NCBI RefSeq assembly: GCF_021545335.1
Contig: NZ_CP089312.1
Coordinates: forward strand, 5,394,001-5,458,000
Direction: 5' to 3'
Length of the DNA stretch: 64,000 nt
Origin: Streptomyces sp. GQFP
Lineage (GTDB): Bacteria > Actinomycetota > Actinomycetes > Streptomycetales > Streptomycetaceae
How positions within the stretch are numbered: the first letter of the stretch is position 1; every line of letters begins with the position of its first letter. The position numbers were made by a program, and so were the translations under genes. The notes beneath the pieces are model-generated. The model was not told the origin of the DNA and did not search any database. It worked only from the letters and a program-made list of their open reading frames with translations. Shown piece after piece: positions 17,906 to 26,121 of this stretch.

Positions 17906-18949
17906 CTACCCCTCGGTGAAGGCGTCCTCGACCTGACCGAGCCGGTCGGTCCACCAGTGCAGCAGCGCCTCGTCCGCGATGAACAGCTCCTCGAAGGAGT
18001 GATCACCGCGATCGTAGCGAAACTCCAACTGCCAGTAGTCCGTCATCCGCTTCCACCACAGCCGACGTACACCGTCCGCCAGGGCCTCCGCCTCCAGAGG
18101 CACCACGGACCGGTAACCACGGACGAACATCGACACCCGTTCGAGGTCGAACACCCCACCCACCCCGAACTGCACCTGGGCCGTCCGCACGACCTCCTCC
18201 GCGTAAGGACGGACACCGACCCGATCCCAGTCGAGAACAGCGACCAACTCCCTGCCCTCCCACAGCAGATTCCGGTACTGGACATCGCCGTGCGTCCACC
18301 CGTGCCTGCCGGCAGGGACCGTGCCCTTCGGCCGGCGGTCTGCATGCTTACCGATCAGCTCACGCCGCTGTTCCAGGGCAGCCGTGACCGCGACATCGAA
18401 GGCACTACTGGTGCCTTTCTCCCGCACCGCTCCGGACAGCCGCTCCGACTTCTCAACCGCCCGTTCCGGACTCGAAACGTCGGCGGTCACCTCCTCGGGC
18501 ACCACGGGCAGCAGCCCCTGCGCGCAGGCTCGGCCGAGCCCTTCGTGCAGGCGGCCCAGGTGAACACCCAGATCGGCAGCCTGGCCCAGCGTGAGGTCAA
18601 CACCGCGGACGTGGGCGCCGACCACCCACGGAAACAGGCACCAGGCCCCGCCACCGACCTCGGCCACCAGAGAACCGGGAGCAGTAGCCACGGGGGGAGT
18701 GACGGGCAGCCCGTCAGCAGCCAGCGAAGCGAGCACTCCGAGGTTGCGCCCCAACCGATCGAGCGACGCATCGGTCACCCGCTTCAGTGCGAACGCCCCG
18801 GCCGGAGTGTCCACCTTCCAGTTCGCGTTCATCAGCCCGTCGGCAAGGTACCGGCGCTCTCGGATCTCACCGACCTCAAAAGCACTGGCCAGTTCTACAA
18901 GGACGCTCTCCGGAATATCGGCCTTGCTTGCCGAGGTCGCATCAGTCAC
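17906..18949 (-). CDS. APH-family phosphotransferase
   Basis: 347 residues on the minus strand, convergent with and overlapping the end of the GT4 gene by 14 bp. Features: GLMNANWKVDTPAGAFALKR (ATP-anchoring lysine), catalytic loop WTHGDVQYRNLLW, metal aspartate AVLDWDRVGVRPY. It resembles homoserine-kinase/choline-kinase-like APH enzymes and is only distantly related in sequence to the APH gene at 12403. The small-molecule substrate is unknown. Being opposite to the operon, it must have its own promoter in the 18950-19416 gap. Confidence 0.8.
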   Translation of the reverse strand: MTDATSASKADIPESVLVELASAFEVGEIRERRYLADGLMNANWKVDTPAGAFALKRVTDASLDRLGRNLGVLASLAADGLPVTPPVATAPGSLVAEVGGGAWCLFPWVVGAHVRGVDLTLGQAADLGVHLGRLHEGLGRACAQGLLPVVPEEVTADVSSPERAVEKSERLSGAVREKGTSSAFDVAVTAALEQRRELIGKHADRRPKGTVPAGRHGWTHGDVQYRNLLWEGRELVAVLDWDRVGVRPYAEEVVRTAQVQFGVGGVFDLERVSMFVRGYRSVVPLEAEALADGVRRLWWKRMTDYWQLEFRYDRGDHSFEELFIADEALLHWWTDRLGQVEDAFTEG

Positions 18950-19416
18950 ATGACGGACGATAGAGGCTGTTCAGGGAGGCTGTGGGCGTATCGCAGACCT
19001 GGAAGCTGAACTGATTTAGCGGAGCCGCCAGCTGTGGTCTGGCTCTCGGGCCCAGCGACAGCGCGTTCTCAGCGGTGACGTCGAGGCGCGGTTGGTCCGC
19101 TGTGCGGTCGTGGTCAGTTTGCCGCTCCAGGCCGACGGCTTGAGTAGATGCCACGCGAGACGCGTAACTGACCGTCACGGTCGACCTCATCTCGTTGTAA
19201 CGGAAGGGGAGTTGCACGGGAGGGCTCCGGCTGAGGTAACCTGCCCGCCATCGACCTTGTCGACTGGGCGCAGAGGCTCAGGAGCTCCGGCGTGCGGGCC
19301 CGGTACTGCAATCGCCGTCTCACGGGTGTTAGTGCACTCACTCTGTAGAAGCGGTGCAGGAAGCATCTATTTTGGCGTGCGACTCAAACGCTACCGGGGG
19401 CGAGTGAGGCTTTTGC
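18950..19416. other. 467-bp gap, divergent promoter region
   Basis: No reading frame here looks coding in either direction. It should hold the promoters of the minus-strand kinase and the plus-strand orphan gene. Base composition drops in G+C towards 19400. No convincing -35/-10 pair or repeat was seen. Confidence 0.4.
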
Positions 19417-20274
19417 ATGTCGAATTCAGCGAAAAAGCAGGCCGCGCGCTCCCGCATGAAGTACTCGGGTGAGTTGTATAAAGCGGCGCTTGCGGGAATC
19501 CCCAACGATCGTTCGCACGGTTTGGATTCTTTCGCACCACAACAGCGTCAGTTGAATGCAGTACTTGCCCTTGGCCTGTTCAATCGAGGTGACGAGGGTG
19601 CGCCTCCGAAGCGATGGATGATCAGCACTCTGACGTGGTACACAATCAAGGTTTCGTCGCGTTGGAACCGTTTGGTGTTTATCGCGAATGCGCCGATGAA
19701 TGTTGCGAAATATCTTGTCCCGGACAGCGACGCATACCTGCGGGTTCCAGGTATGCGTCTTAGAGGCGGAGTGTTCGGTTGCGGCTATGTTTTGGAGCAT
19801 GTTCCGACAGGTGGGGAGCTGGTAGTCACTGACGATCCAAACGGTAAAGTGGTTGGACGGTTGGCCGCCACCGATCTTCAAATGCTGTCGCTCGACACCC
19901 CATTGCTGCCGGAGGAGAAGCGCCTCTATGAGGCACTTCCCGTCATGGCCGCTGACGCGCAAACCCTGCTGGCGGGCGTTGTCGTGAGGATGTCCATGGC
20001 TGACCCAGGCCGGCGCTGGGCCACTGGTAACTGGTACTGGGACCCACTGCAGCGTATGGGCCATACGGAGGTTGAGGGATACGACGACCCCCAGCGGCGA
20101 CTCTGGGGGGAGGGTGATGATTGGGAGGCGCAATGGACGGGATATCCCTACGCGCAGGACGTTGCGCTTGCACTAACTGACCCTGAGGTCGGGGTGCGCG
20201 GTGCGGAGCTCTTTACAGGACGACGCGGATACGAGGTGTCCCTGGGCGGATCAGTACTCAAGATTCGACGTTGA
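19417..20274 (+). CDS. orphan hypothetical protein, atypical composition
   Basis: 285 residues from the ATG at 19417 with only a weak purine tract upstream. Many codons end in A or T, unlike neighbouring genes, which points to transfer from a lower-GC source. The N-terminus is basic (SAKKQAARSRMKYSGELYKA), then a globular mixed alpha/beta sequence with W-rich motifs RWATGNWYWDPLQRMGH and WEAQWTGYPYAQDVALAL. No signal peptide, membrane segment or known motif. A small membrane-protein gene follows 54 bp later, probably on the same transcript. Not recognised. Confidence 0.6.
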   Translation: MSNSAKKQAARSRMKYSGELYKAALAGIPNDRSHGLDSFAPQQRQLNAVLALGLFNRGDEGAPPKRWMISTLTWYTIKVSSRWNRLVFIANAPMNVAKYLVPDSDAYLRVPGMRLRGGVFGCGYVLEHVPTGGELVVTDDPNGKVVGRLAATDLQMLSLDTPLLPEEKRLYEALPVMAADAQTLLAGVVVRMSMADPGRRWATGNWYWDPLQRMGHTEVEGYDDPQRRLWGEGDDWEAQWTGYPYAQDVALALTDPEVGVRGAELFTGRRGYEVSLGGSVLKIRR

Positions 20275-20328
20275 TCTAAACCGGGTGACCGAGTCGATCA
20301 ACCTTCCCGAGTGGAGAGCCGCCGAATC

Positions 20329-20535
20329 ATGATTGAGATCCCTCAAAATATCCCCGGAGGGATGCCCTGGTGGGCATTTCTCTTCTTTCTCCCGCTGGCC
20401 TTGGCGCGGCTACTGCTGCCAAAGGAATCCAAATATCGCTACATGTGGTGGGTAGCTTGGTGGGAGCATCGACGGAAGCGCGCAGCTATAAGGAATAGAT
20501 CGAGAGATCGGAGACGAACGCCCCCGTCTCTATAG
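20329..20535 (+). CDS. small membrane protein
   Basis: 68 residues from the ATG at 20329, which has GGAGAG about eleven bases upstream; a GTG at 20311 is the alternative start. One hydrophobic helix (WWAFLFFLPLALARLLL) is followed by a very basic tail (WEHRRKRAAIRNRSRDRRR), so the tail should face the cytoplasm. It shares the atypical composition of the preceding gene and is likely co-transcribed with it. Function unknown. Confidence 0.5.
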   Translation: MIEIPQNIPGGMPWWAFLFFLPLALARLLLPKESKYRYMWWVAWWEHRRKRAAIRNRSRDRRRTPPSL

Positions 20536-20663
20536 GGATGCGATGGGCCTTGACTACTACGTGGGTGTTCTCCCGATCCGGGTGCAGGACGCGCTCCTTC
20601 GTGTCGGTGCCCGCTGCCTCATAGTCAGACGCTGCTTTCTTGTACCGACCTCCTCTGCTGCGA

Positions 20664-21362
20664 TCACCCGAAGTCGATGGTTCGCAGACCAGGGGGTAGT
20701 ACGGCCCGGTATGGGATCAGGCCAAGACGGCGCTGTTTGACGGTCGCAGCCAAGGTGATGTGGGCCCGTGCCGGCACACCGGCGGGGACCCTGATGATGA
20801 GGGTGAGTGACTCGTCGCCGACCAGGGGTGTGTTGGCGGTGGCGCTGAACCGCCACTCCGGGTCGCTGTCGCGTTCGCCCATGCCGACGACGAACAACTC
20901 CTCACGACTGCCCTGTTCTGGTGTGTACTCCCAACCGGCCTCGACGAGCATGAGCTTGGCGGTCAACTTCAGCTGGGTGGAGGGCGTCACAGGGACGGCT
21001 CGCTTCTTCGGCGAGATGGACCATGCGATCGGCTGCCGATCGGTCGGCTCGTCGGGAGCCTCAAGCCGGATACCAATGCCCGCATCCACGAAGGGAGCTC
21101 CGTCGGGAGCAGGGCGGAACGAGCAGACCAAGCTGAGGAGAAAGTAGTCGTACTGGCCAGCCTGCGACTCCAGGAAATCCTGCCAGTCCCCGTCGCCCTC
21201 GGCGGCCTGCGCGGCGGTGAGGGGACGTACGACCGGGGTGCCCAGCGAGATCCGCCCTCTCAGAGGGGGCTGGGGGGTGGGCGTTCCCAGGAGGAGGGTC
21301 GGCACGAGGTCGATGTCGTAGGTCGGGGCTGCCGCTTCAGTCGGCTCGTCGAGAGGGGTCAT
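20664..21362 (-). CDS. conserved-looking partner of the CHAT protein
   Basis: 232 residues. The start ATG overlaps the CHAT gene's TGA (ATGA), so the two are translationally coupled in a fixed 1:1-type arrangement. A longer open frame to 22127 is only the antisense shadow of the CHAT gene. The visible sequence is beta-rich: DIDLVPTLLLGTPTP, FVDAGIGIRLEAPDEPTDRQ, AWSISPKK, EWRFSATANTPLVGDESLTL, RAHITLAATVKQRR. It looks like two immunoglobulin-like sandwiches with no catalytic motif, signal peptide or membrane helix. It may be a substrate, regulator or sensor for the protease. Function unknown. Confidence 0.7.
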   Translation of the reverse strand: MTPLDEPTEAAAPTYDIDLVPTLLLGTPTPQPPLRGRISLGTPVVRPLTAAQAAEGDGDWQDFLESQAGQYDYFLLSLVCSFRPAPDGAPFVDAGIGIRLEAPDEPTDRQPIAWSISPKKRAVPVTPSTQLKLTAKLMLVEAGWEYTPEQGSREELFVVGMGERDSDPEWRFSATANTPLVGDESLTLIIRVPAGVPARAHITLAATVKQRRLGLIPYRAVLPPGLRTIDFG

Positions 21363-24300
21363 TCGGTGGCTCCGTGGGAGGGATCGGTGGTGGTGCGCCA
21401 GTCGCCGATGAAGGAGAAGGCGCCCCAGTCCCGGTAGGCGGGGTGGCGAGCGCGGGTCGCGGACTGGGCGGTACGGAAGGCGGTGCGCCGGTCCGGATTG
21501 GCGGCGAGTTGTTCGTAGAGCGTGCCGAAGAATCTGGTGGCCACGTCGGGGGCGACCGGCCAGAGGCAGCCGACGATGGCGGCGGCACCGGCCGAGAGGA
21601 AGGCGGCAGGCAGGCCGTGCAGGTTGTCGTTGATGTCGAAGCGGCCAAGGGCCGACTCGCAGGCGCTCATGGTGACGAGTTCGACGCCGCGCAGGTCGGT
21701 TCTGAGGATGTCGTGGGCGAAGACTCGGCCGTCGTCGTCGTTGTCCGGATCCGGTGCCAAATACAGGCACTGGTGCCAGGGTGCCCACTCGTTGTGCGAC
21801 CCGTGGGCCGCCACGTGGACGTAGCGGGCTCCAGGGAGTGCTTCGAGGAAACGGCGGGGCGTGGCGGCCGTCCCTAGAACCGGATCGGCCTCGCCCATCG
21901 AGGCGGCGATCCGTGCAGTGTGGGCTTCCAAGGAGTCCGTGCCGCCGCTGTCGAACGCGAAGGCGGCCAATTCCTGACGTAGTGAGGGCGGGGTGGGTCG
22001 GGCCGGGCGGCTGAGGAAGGACAGGCTGGCCACCTGCGTGACAGTCCAGTCGTCGGCCACCGGGCGGCCGTCGGTAGAGAGCAAGTGGAAGGGGAGGTAG
22101 TGGAGCGGGCCGTTCGGCCAAATGCACAGATGGGTCTTGCCCTCGGTGAGCCAGGAGGGCAGGGCATCGGTGAACCCGGCCAGGTAGGTGCGGGAGTCGT
22201 GGGCGAGGACCCGCTGGGCGGTGCGGGTCACTTGGCGGTGCAGTGGGTCGGCGGTGATCTCACGGCGCAGTTCCGCGATCTGTGGGGCTGCGTGCGACAC
22301 GTTGAGGGTGTGGCCGGCCTTGAACACCCGGTACAGCCCGCCCTCGATGTCCGGGAACACCGTCGTGCGGCAGGAGAGTCCCTCGCGGGTCACCGCCAGC
22401 CCTTGCAGGGCCATGACGGGGTTGGCCGAGCCCTGGTGGTGCACCTGGCTGAGGAAGAGCGAGAGCAGCACCGTCTCATCGGGCAGCAGGGCTTGGATTT
22501 CGTCGACGTTCAGTAGTGGGAGGTGTGCGGGCTGCCGGGACGTACGCAGTTCCCGACTGATTCTGCGATCGGCAGCACGCTGTAGGTTGCGCACTTCAGC
22601 CTCGGCATCGCTGTCCGGTTCAGCCTCTCCGGAACCCAGGTAGAACAGCATGGCTGTCTCGGTCCCGCCGGGCAGTTCGAAGTCGGGGAGCGGGCCGGGC
22701 AGCGCCGCCTCGCTGAGTTGTGCGCGGTCGAGGATCCGCTCCAGAGCGGTCGTGAACTCCAGCGGGCCCGGGTGCCCTGCGGTGATGGTGAAGTCCATGC
22801 CTTTCGCGGCTTGGTGCACTGCGGACATCACGGAGAAGTTGACCGTGGTGCCGGTCAGTTTGAAGGTCAGCGATTGGTAGAGGTCCCGCAGTTTCCAGTC
22901 CACCGTCTCGTCCGTCCCGTGACGTAGGAACACGGACGCCGGGATCAGCGCGTGGGCAGCTCGGTCAGCTGACCTTCCGTCGCAGGCGTGGGCACACTCC
23001 AGCCCGGCATCGAGGGAGGCGAGGGCGAGATCGATCTGACCGCACAGGCCGAAGTGGAAGGCGGCGGATGCGAAATCACGGGCGGCGGCTTCCGGTTGCT
23101 GTTCCCTCTCGGCACGCACGCCCAGGTCGTGAGCGAGTACGGCGTCGAGGTAGTGCAGCGCGTCGGCGTGCCGCAGGAAGAGTTCCGGCTCCAACCGTCG
23201 TGCTTCTTCAATGAGATCGCGGGCGGCGTCACCTGTCTCAGCCGGATCGGCATGGGCCGCGAGATGAATGAATGTCGCAGCAAGTTCGGCGGCGGACCAT
23301 CCCTCGGCTACTGCGCGGGACCGTACCTCGGCGGCGACCGCGTCCACCGGCGCCGACTCCGGGAAACAAGCCAGCCGGTCGTCGGCGAGGCAGTGCACCT
23401 CGCGCGCCCAACGCAGTCGGCGGTGGGAGTCCAGCGAGAGATCCGGCAGTTCGCGGTCGGCCGCGTCGAGCAGTTGGGCCTGCAGGTCGAGCCGGTGGGC
23501 CTCGTCGGCGAGGGTGAGTGCCTCGGCGAAGACACATGAGGCTTCGTGCTCTCCCTGTCGCGCTCGGACGACCGAGAGGGGGACGGGGAGTAGGCCGGGC
23601 AGTGCGTCCGGGAGGGCCACTTCGCCGAACAGGTGCAGGATGCGGAGTGTGTACAGACGGCCCAGTGGATCGCGCCGTGGGTCCAGGACGTCGAACGCCT
23701 TCCGGACGGTTAGCAGGATCTCCCGGTCGTACGACTCCTCCCGTATCCCGGCGAGGAAGGACAATGCCTCGGCCAGGGACTTGAGGACTCGCCCGAGCGC
23801 ATGCCCCGACGACAGATCCGCGGCATCTCGGAGGTACTTGACTGCGGCCGCAGCCGCTTCCGCGGGGGACGGCATGTCCGGTCCCGCGGCGTGGGCGGGG
23901 TCGTCCGGGTAGAGGGACCGATAACGGTCCTGACGGTCCCGCCAGACGTTGAGCGCGCTGTCGAAGGCCATCCCCGGCATTTCTCCGGAATACGGGCTGA
24001 GGTGCAGCAGTCCGGCGGCGAAGAGGGTCTCGGCGAGCTCGTCGGTCTCGTCGCGTTCGTGCAGTACTGCGATCTGGGCCCGCACGGCGTCGTGGGCGCG
24101 GCGGAACAGCATCCCGTCGGGACGTCCGACCAGGCTCAGACGCGCGGCCTCGACATAGGCGTCGGCAGCCCTCCACCAAGGGCTCTCGGGCACCGTTCCC
24201 CACCGCGCGGAGGCGGCCTCCAGAGCGAGGGTGAGCGCGGGCACCGCGTCCTGAGGCGCACCGGAGCCGACGAGGCCCATGGCACCGGCCACCACCGCGT

Positions 24301-25423
24301 CGACGGCCTCCCGCGAGATCGCGAAGGCGGGGTCCACGGCACGGTGGACCGCTTCGGCCTCCGGAATGATCCGCGCGACGATCTTCGAGCCCAGCTCGGC
24401 GAGGGCCCGGGCTTGGCGCGCGCTGTCTGACGCGAGCGGCGGGGCGGCTCTTGCCACCTCACCTTCCCGCTCCTCCTCAGGGCCCACAATCGTACGGTCG
24501 AGGAGAAGCCGCATTGCCTTGCGGAGGTTCGTGCGGTGGTCCGACTCCCGTCCCGGGGCCGTCTCGAGATCGACCGCCAGGCGCAGCCAGGAGACGGCTT
24601 CCCGCAGCAGGGCGACGGCTTCCGGAAGGGGCTTCTCCTCGGCACGACGGCCGAGGGACACGCCGATGCTTGCCGCCGCGTCCGCTTGCCCGGCGGAGTC
24701 TTCCGCGGCCTCGGTGAACGCCGTACGCGCGGCGGACTCCGCCGCAGTGAGGTCGGCATGGGCGGCGGAGAGCCCGAATCTCTGGATGTGCGCGCCCGCG
24801 AGGGTCACCCGGCGTCGGGCCCGCCGGGCGGGCGACTCTTCGGGGAGCGCGGCCACGCTGGCGAGCAGTTCGACGGCGGAGTCGGCGTCGGCCAGCCGGT
24901 CGGCGAGCGGACGATCGGCGACCGCCGCCCGGTGGCGGAAGGCGAGGCCCAAGGTGGTGTCGCGGTAGGGACCAGCAGGGGAGCCGTGGAGCAGGGCCAT
25001 CGCCTCGTCGAGTGCGGACGGATCGCCGCCTTCCTCGGCATCCAATACGAGGTCACTTGCGTGGTCCACAGGGTCCTGCCACGGGTCGTGGCCGGTCTCC
25101 TCGGTGAGTTCGGACCACAACTCGCGGGGCACGCGCCGGTGATCGACCAGATACAGCAGGCCGAAGACATGCATCGCCGTCTTGTGGTCGGCGGTCGACA
25201 GCGCAACGTCATCGTGGGCGAGAGACCGTGCCCAGTGGTACGCGGCGACCGTGTGCAGGATGTCGGTGTCCACCGCCCCCCGCTCGTCCAGGGCTTCGCC
25301 CGCGACCGCCATCAGTTCTGCGGCGGCCTTGACCCCCGCTCCGTCGAGTACGACATCCGGCGCCCCGCCATTACCGAAGTCCCTGACTCTGTCGGCCAGT
25401 TCCCTGAGCAGCGCATCCCTCAC
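21359..25423 (-). CDS. TPR-rich CHAT-domain protease
   Basis: 1354 residues from a GTG with AGGAGG about nine bases upstream. About 1,050 residues of helical, TPR-like repeats precede a C-terminal CHAT (caspase-HetF associated with TPRs) domain. The catalytic dyad is visible as the histidine in YVHVAAHGSHNEW (near residue 1207) and the cysteine in VTMSACESALG (near 1252); the domain also shows LCIWPNGPLHYLPFHLL and GAAAIVGCLWPVAPDVA. CHAT proteins are clan CD cysteine peptidases related to caspases and separase; TPR-CHAT proteins such as Craspase Csx29 act as gated effectors. Here it is followed by an overlapping beta-rich partner gene and lies at the distal end of the island. Confidence 0.85.
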   Translation of the reverse strand: MRDALLRELADRVRDFGNGGAPDVVLDGAGVKAAAELMAVAGEALDERGAVDTDILHTVAAYHWARSLAHDDVALSTADHKTAMHVFGLLYLVDHRRVPRELWSELTEETGHDPWQDPVDHASDLVLDAEEGGDPSALDEAMALLHGSPAGPYRDTTLGLAFRHRAAVADRPLADRLADADSAVELLASVAALPEESPARRARRRVTLAGAHIQRFGLSAAHADLTAAESAARTAFTEAAEDSAGQADAAASIGVSLGRRAEEKPLPEAVALLREAVSWLRLAVDLETAPGRESDHRTNLRKAMRLLLDRTIVGPEEEREGEVARAAPPLASDSARQARALAELGSKIVARIIPEAEAVHRAVDPAFAISREAVDAVVAGAMGLVGSGAPQDAVPALTLALEAASARWGTVPESPWWRAADAYVEAARLSLVGRPDGMLFRRAHDAVRAQIAVLHERDETDELAETLFAAGLLHLSPYSGEMPGMAFDSALNVWRDRQDRYRSLYPDDPAHAAGPDMPSPAEAAAAAVKYLRDAADLSSGHALGRVLKSLAEALSFLAGIREESYDREILLTVRKAFDVLDPRRDPLGRLYTLRILHLFGEVALPDALPGLLPVPLSVVRARQGEHEASCVFAEALTLADEAHRLDLQAQLLDAADRELPDLSLDSHRRLRWAREVHCLADDRLACFPESAPVDAVAAEVRSRAVAEGWSAAELAATFIHLAAHADPAETGDAARDLIEEARRLEPELFLRHADALHYLDAVLAHDLGVRAEREQQPEAAARDFASAAFHFGLCGQIDLALASLDAGLECAHACDGRSADRAAHALIPASVFLRHGTDETVDWKLRDLYQSLTFKLTGTTVNFSVMSAVHQAAKGMDFTITAGHPGPLEFTTALERILDRAQLSEAALPGPLPDFELPGGTETAMLFYLGSGEAEPDSDAEAEVRNLQRAADRRISRELRTSRQPAHLPLLNVDEIQALLPDETVLLSLFLSQVHHQGSANPVMALQGLAVTREGLSCRTTVFPDIEGGLYRVFKAGHTLNVSHAAPQIAELRREITADPLHRQVTRTAQRVLAHDSRTYLAGFTDALPSWLTEGKTHLCIWPNGPLHYLPFHLLSTDGRPVADDWTVTQVASLSFLSRPARPTPPSLRQELAAFAFDSGGTDSLEAHTARIAASMGEADPVLGTAATPRRFLEALPGARYVHVAAHGSHNEWAPWHQCLYLAPDPDNDDDGRVFAHDILRTDLRGVELVTMSACESALGRFDINDNLHGLPAAFLSAGAAAIVGCLWPVAPDVATRFFGTLYEQLAANPDRRTAFRTAQSATRARHPAYRDWGAFSFIGDWRTTTDPSHGATE

Positions 25424-25604
25424 CCCCGTAACCTCCTGAGCGCCCAGAGTAGGCCAGCCAGTACCGGTAAAGGGCGACGGTCGGGTCTCTCACCCGTCTC
25501 GAAGACCATCAAGGGCAGAGGGCACATCTTCAGCGCTGGCCCACGGGGATACTTCAAGGGGTTCGAATGCACTGGGGACATCGTCATCCCACGAGATCGC
25601 TCCG

Positions 25605-25778
25605 GGCCTGCCCCGACTGCGCCAGCTCGACGTGCGAAGCAACCGCCTCACGCGGCTGCCGGACTGGGTCGTCGAAATGCCCGCGCTGGAGAAGCTGGAC
25701 CCGCGCTGGAACCCCTGCGAGCCCTCGCCGTCGCTGCTGAACCAGCTGGAGCGGCGAGGCTGTGTCGTTCTCTTGTAG
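25605..25778 (+). pseudogene. C-terminal remnant of a leucine-rich-repeat gene (copy 1)
   Basis: Without any start codon, the frame reads LPRLRQLDVRSNRLTRLPDW then a second repeat MPALEKLDPRWNPCEPSPSL and a stop at 25778. These are LRR units (LxxLDLRxNxLxxLP). The upstream part is missing and the sequence is repeated, with changes, at 30847-31020. It marks the conserved end of an integrated element: both copies lie about 165 bp before a tRNA-derived att sequence. Confidence 0.75.
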
Positions 25779-25808
25779 ACCGAAAAGCTGCTGCTCAGCG
25801 GCCCGCCG

Positions 25809-25830
25809 TGCGTGAGCGATGCGTGAGCGG
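25809..25830 (+). repeat. right tandem 11-mer, possible integrase arm site
   Basis: TGCGTGAGCGA directly followed by TGCGTGAGCGG and ATG. It matches 4680-4701 at the other island end and 31051-31072 in the degenerate copy. Lies about 115 bp from the att core, a usual distance for arm sites. Confidence 0.5.
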
Positions 25831-25943
25831 ATGATGTGGCAGAGACCATCACGGCGTGGACTGAGCGCGGAGCAGCACCTGCCCTGACCTGGTCGTTCCG
25901 GACACCGAGTCAGCGTCCGGAACCACCCAGCAAGCTTTGGCCA

Positions 25944-25989
25944 GGACTTTTAATCCATTGGTTGTGGGTTCGAGTCCCACAGGGTCTAC
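25944..25989 (+). repeat. right att core (duplicate of tRNA-Lys 3' end)
   Basis: Exact 46-bp copy of 4543-4588, starting at GGACTTTTAATCC and ending GGGTCTAC. It cannot form a tRNA because the 5' half is missing. Together with the left copy it defines the island. Confidence 0.88.
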
Positions 25990-25993
25990 CCAA

Positions 25994-26041
25994 GAGCCCC
26001 CACGTCAGAGGCATTTCGACGTGGGGGCTCGGTCGTTTTTT
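25994..26041 (+). terminator. strong intrinsic terminator after att copy
   Basis: A perfect 13-bp stem (25994-26006 with 26018-26030, GAGCCCCCACGTC and its complement), 11-nt loop, then a run of six T after GGTCG. It sits where a terminator for tRNA-Lys would be expected before integration, so it may be the original tRNA terminator, now 21 kb away. It could also serve the minus strand in part. Confidence 0.75.
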
Positions 26042-26121
26042 GGCGCTTGGAGATCATTATCTGGCCCGCTGCTGGCCCGAAATCCTTGCCTGCGGGCGGG
26101 GCGGGTGGGAGTCCGGCGGTG

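Larger units (their letters stand above)
15526..17919 (+). pseudogene. GT4 glycosyltransferase split by an IS3-type element
   Basis: The 5' piece (15526-15638) encodes MPTVLFAWRRTPPPLLIGGA, the GT-B nucleotide/acceptor start with its GG loop. The 3' piece (16968-17919) encodes the rest of a GT4 protein, including ILHSVSKTGLGVLAGRP, VLMVNPIPAKGSGLLHQLI, and the donor motif EDAFPRVIVEAALHGTPTI. Removing the 1326-bp element and one GAC target copy rejoins SGWR with TIYLGSHQAPWD in frame (1329 bp is a multiple of three), giving a protein of about 354 residues. GT4 includes MshA-like transferases. The insertion disrupts the gene. Its 3' end overlaps the opposing kinase by 14 bp. Confidence 0.85.
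4543..25989. mobile_element. putative integrated island at tRNA-Lys (about 21.4 kb)
   Basis: Bounded by the two exact 46-bp tRNA-Lys repeats. It contains accessory genes only: a HEAT-repeat protein, two frameshifted mobile-element-like genes, a HAD/HTH/glycosyltransferase/kinase operon hit by an IS3 element, lower-GC orphans and a CHAT protease unit. Arm-like tandem 11-mers lie just inside both ends (4680-4701 and 25809-25830). I found no integrase, excisionase, relaxase or TraB-type translocase, so it is probably a decayed or non-autonomous element. The boundaries are read directly; the history is inferred. Confidence 0.75.

Noticed and set aside
20543..20740. 65-aa plus-strand frame beginning MGLDYYVGVLPIRVQ
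   Set aside because: Its opening looks mildly protein-like, but its 3' half is antisense to the end of the CHAT-partner gene and it has no clear ribosome-binding site. Possibly a gene fragment; not supported.
25944..25989. second tRNA-Lys gene
   Set aside because: Only the 3' part is present; the acceptor 5' strand and D arm are missing, so it is an att copy.
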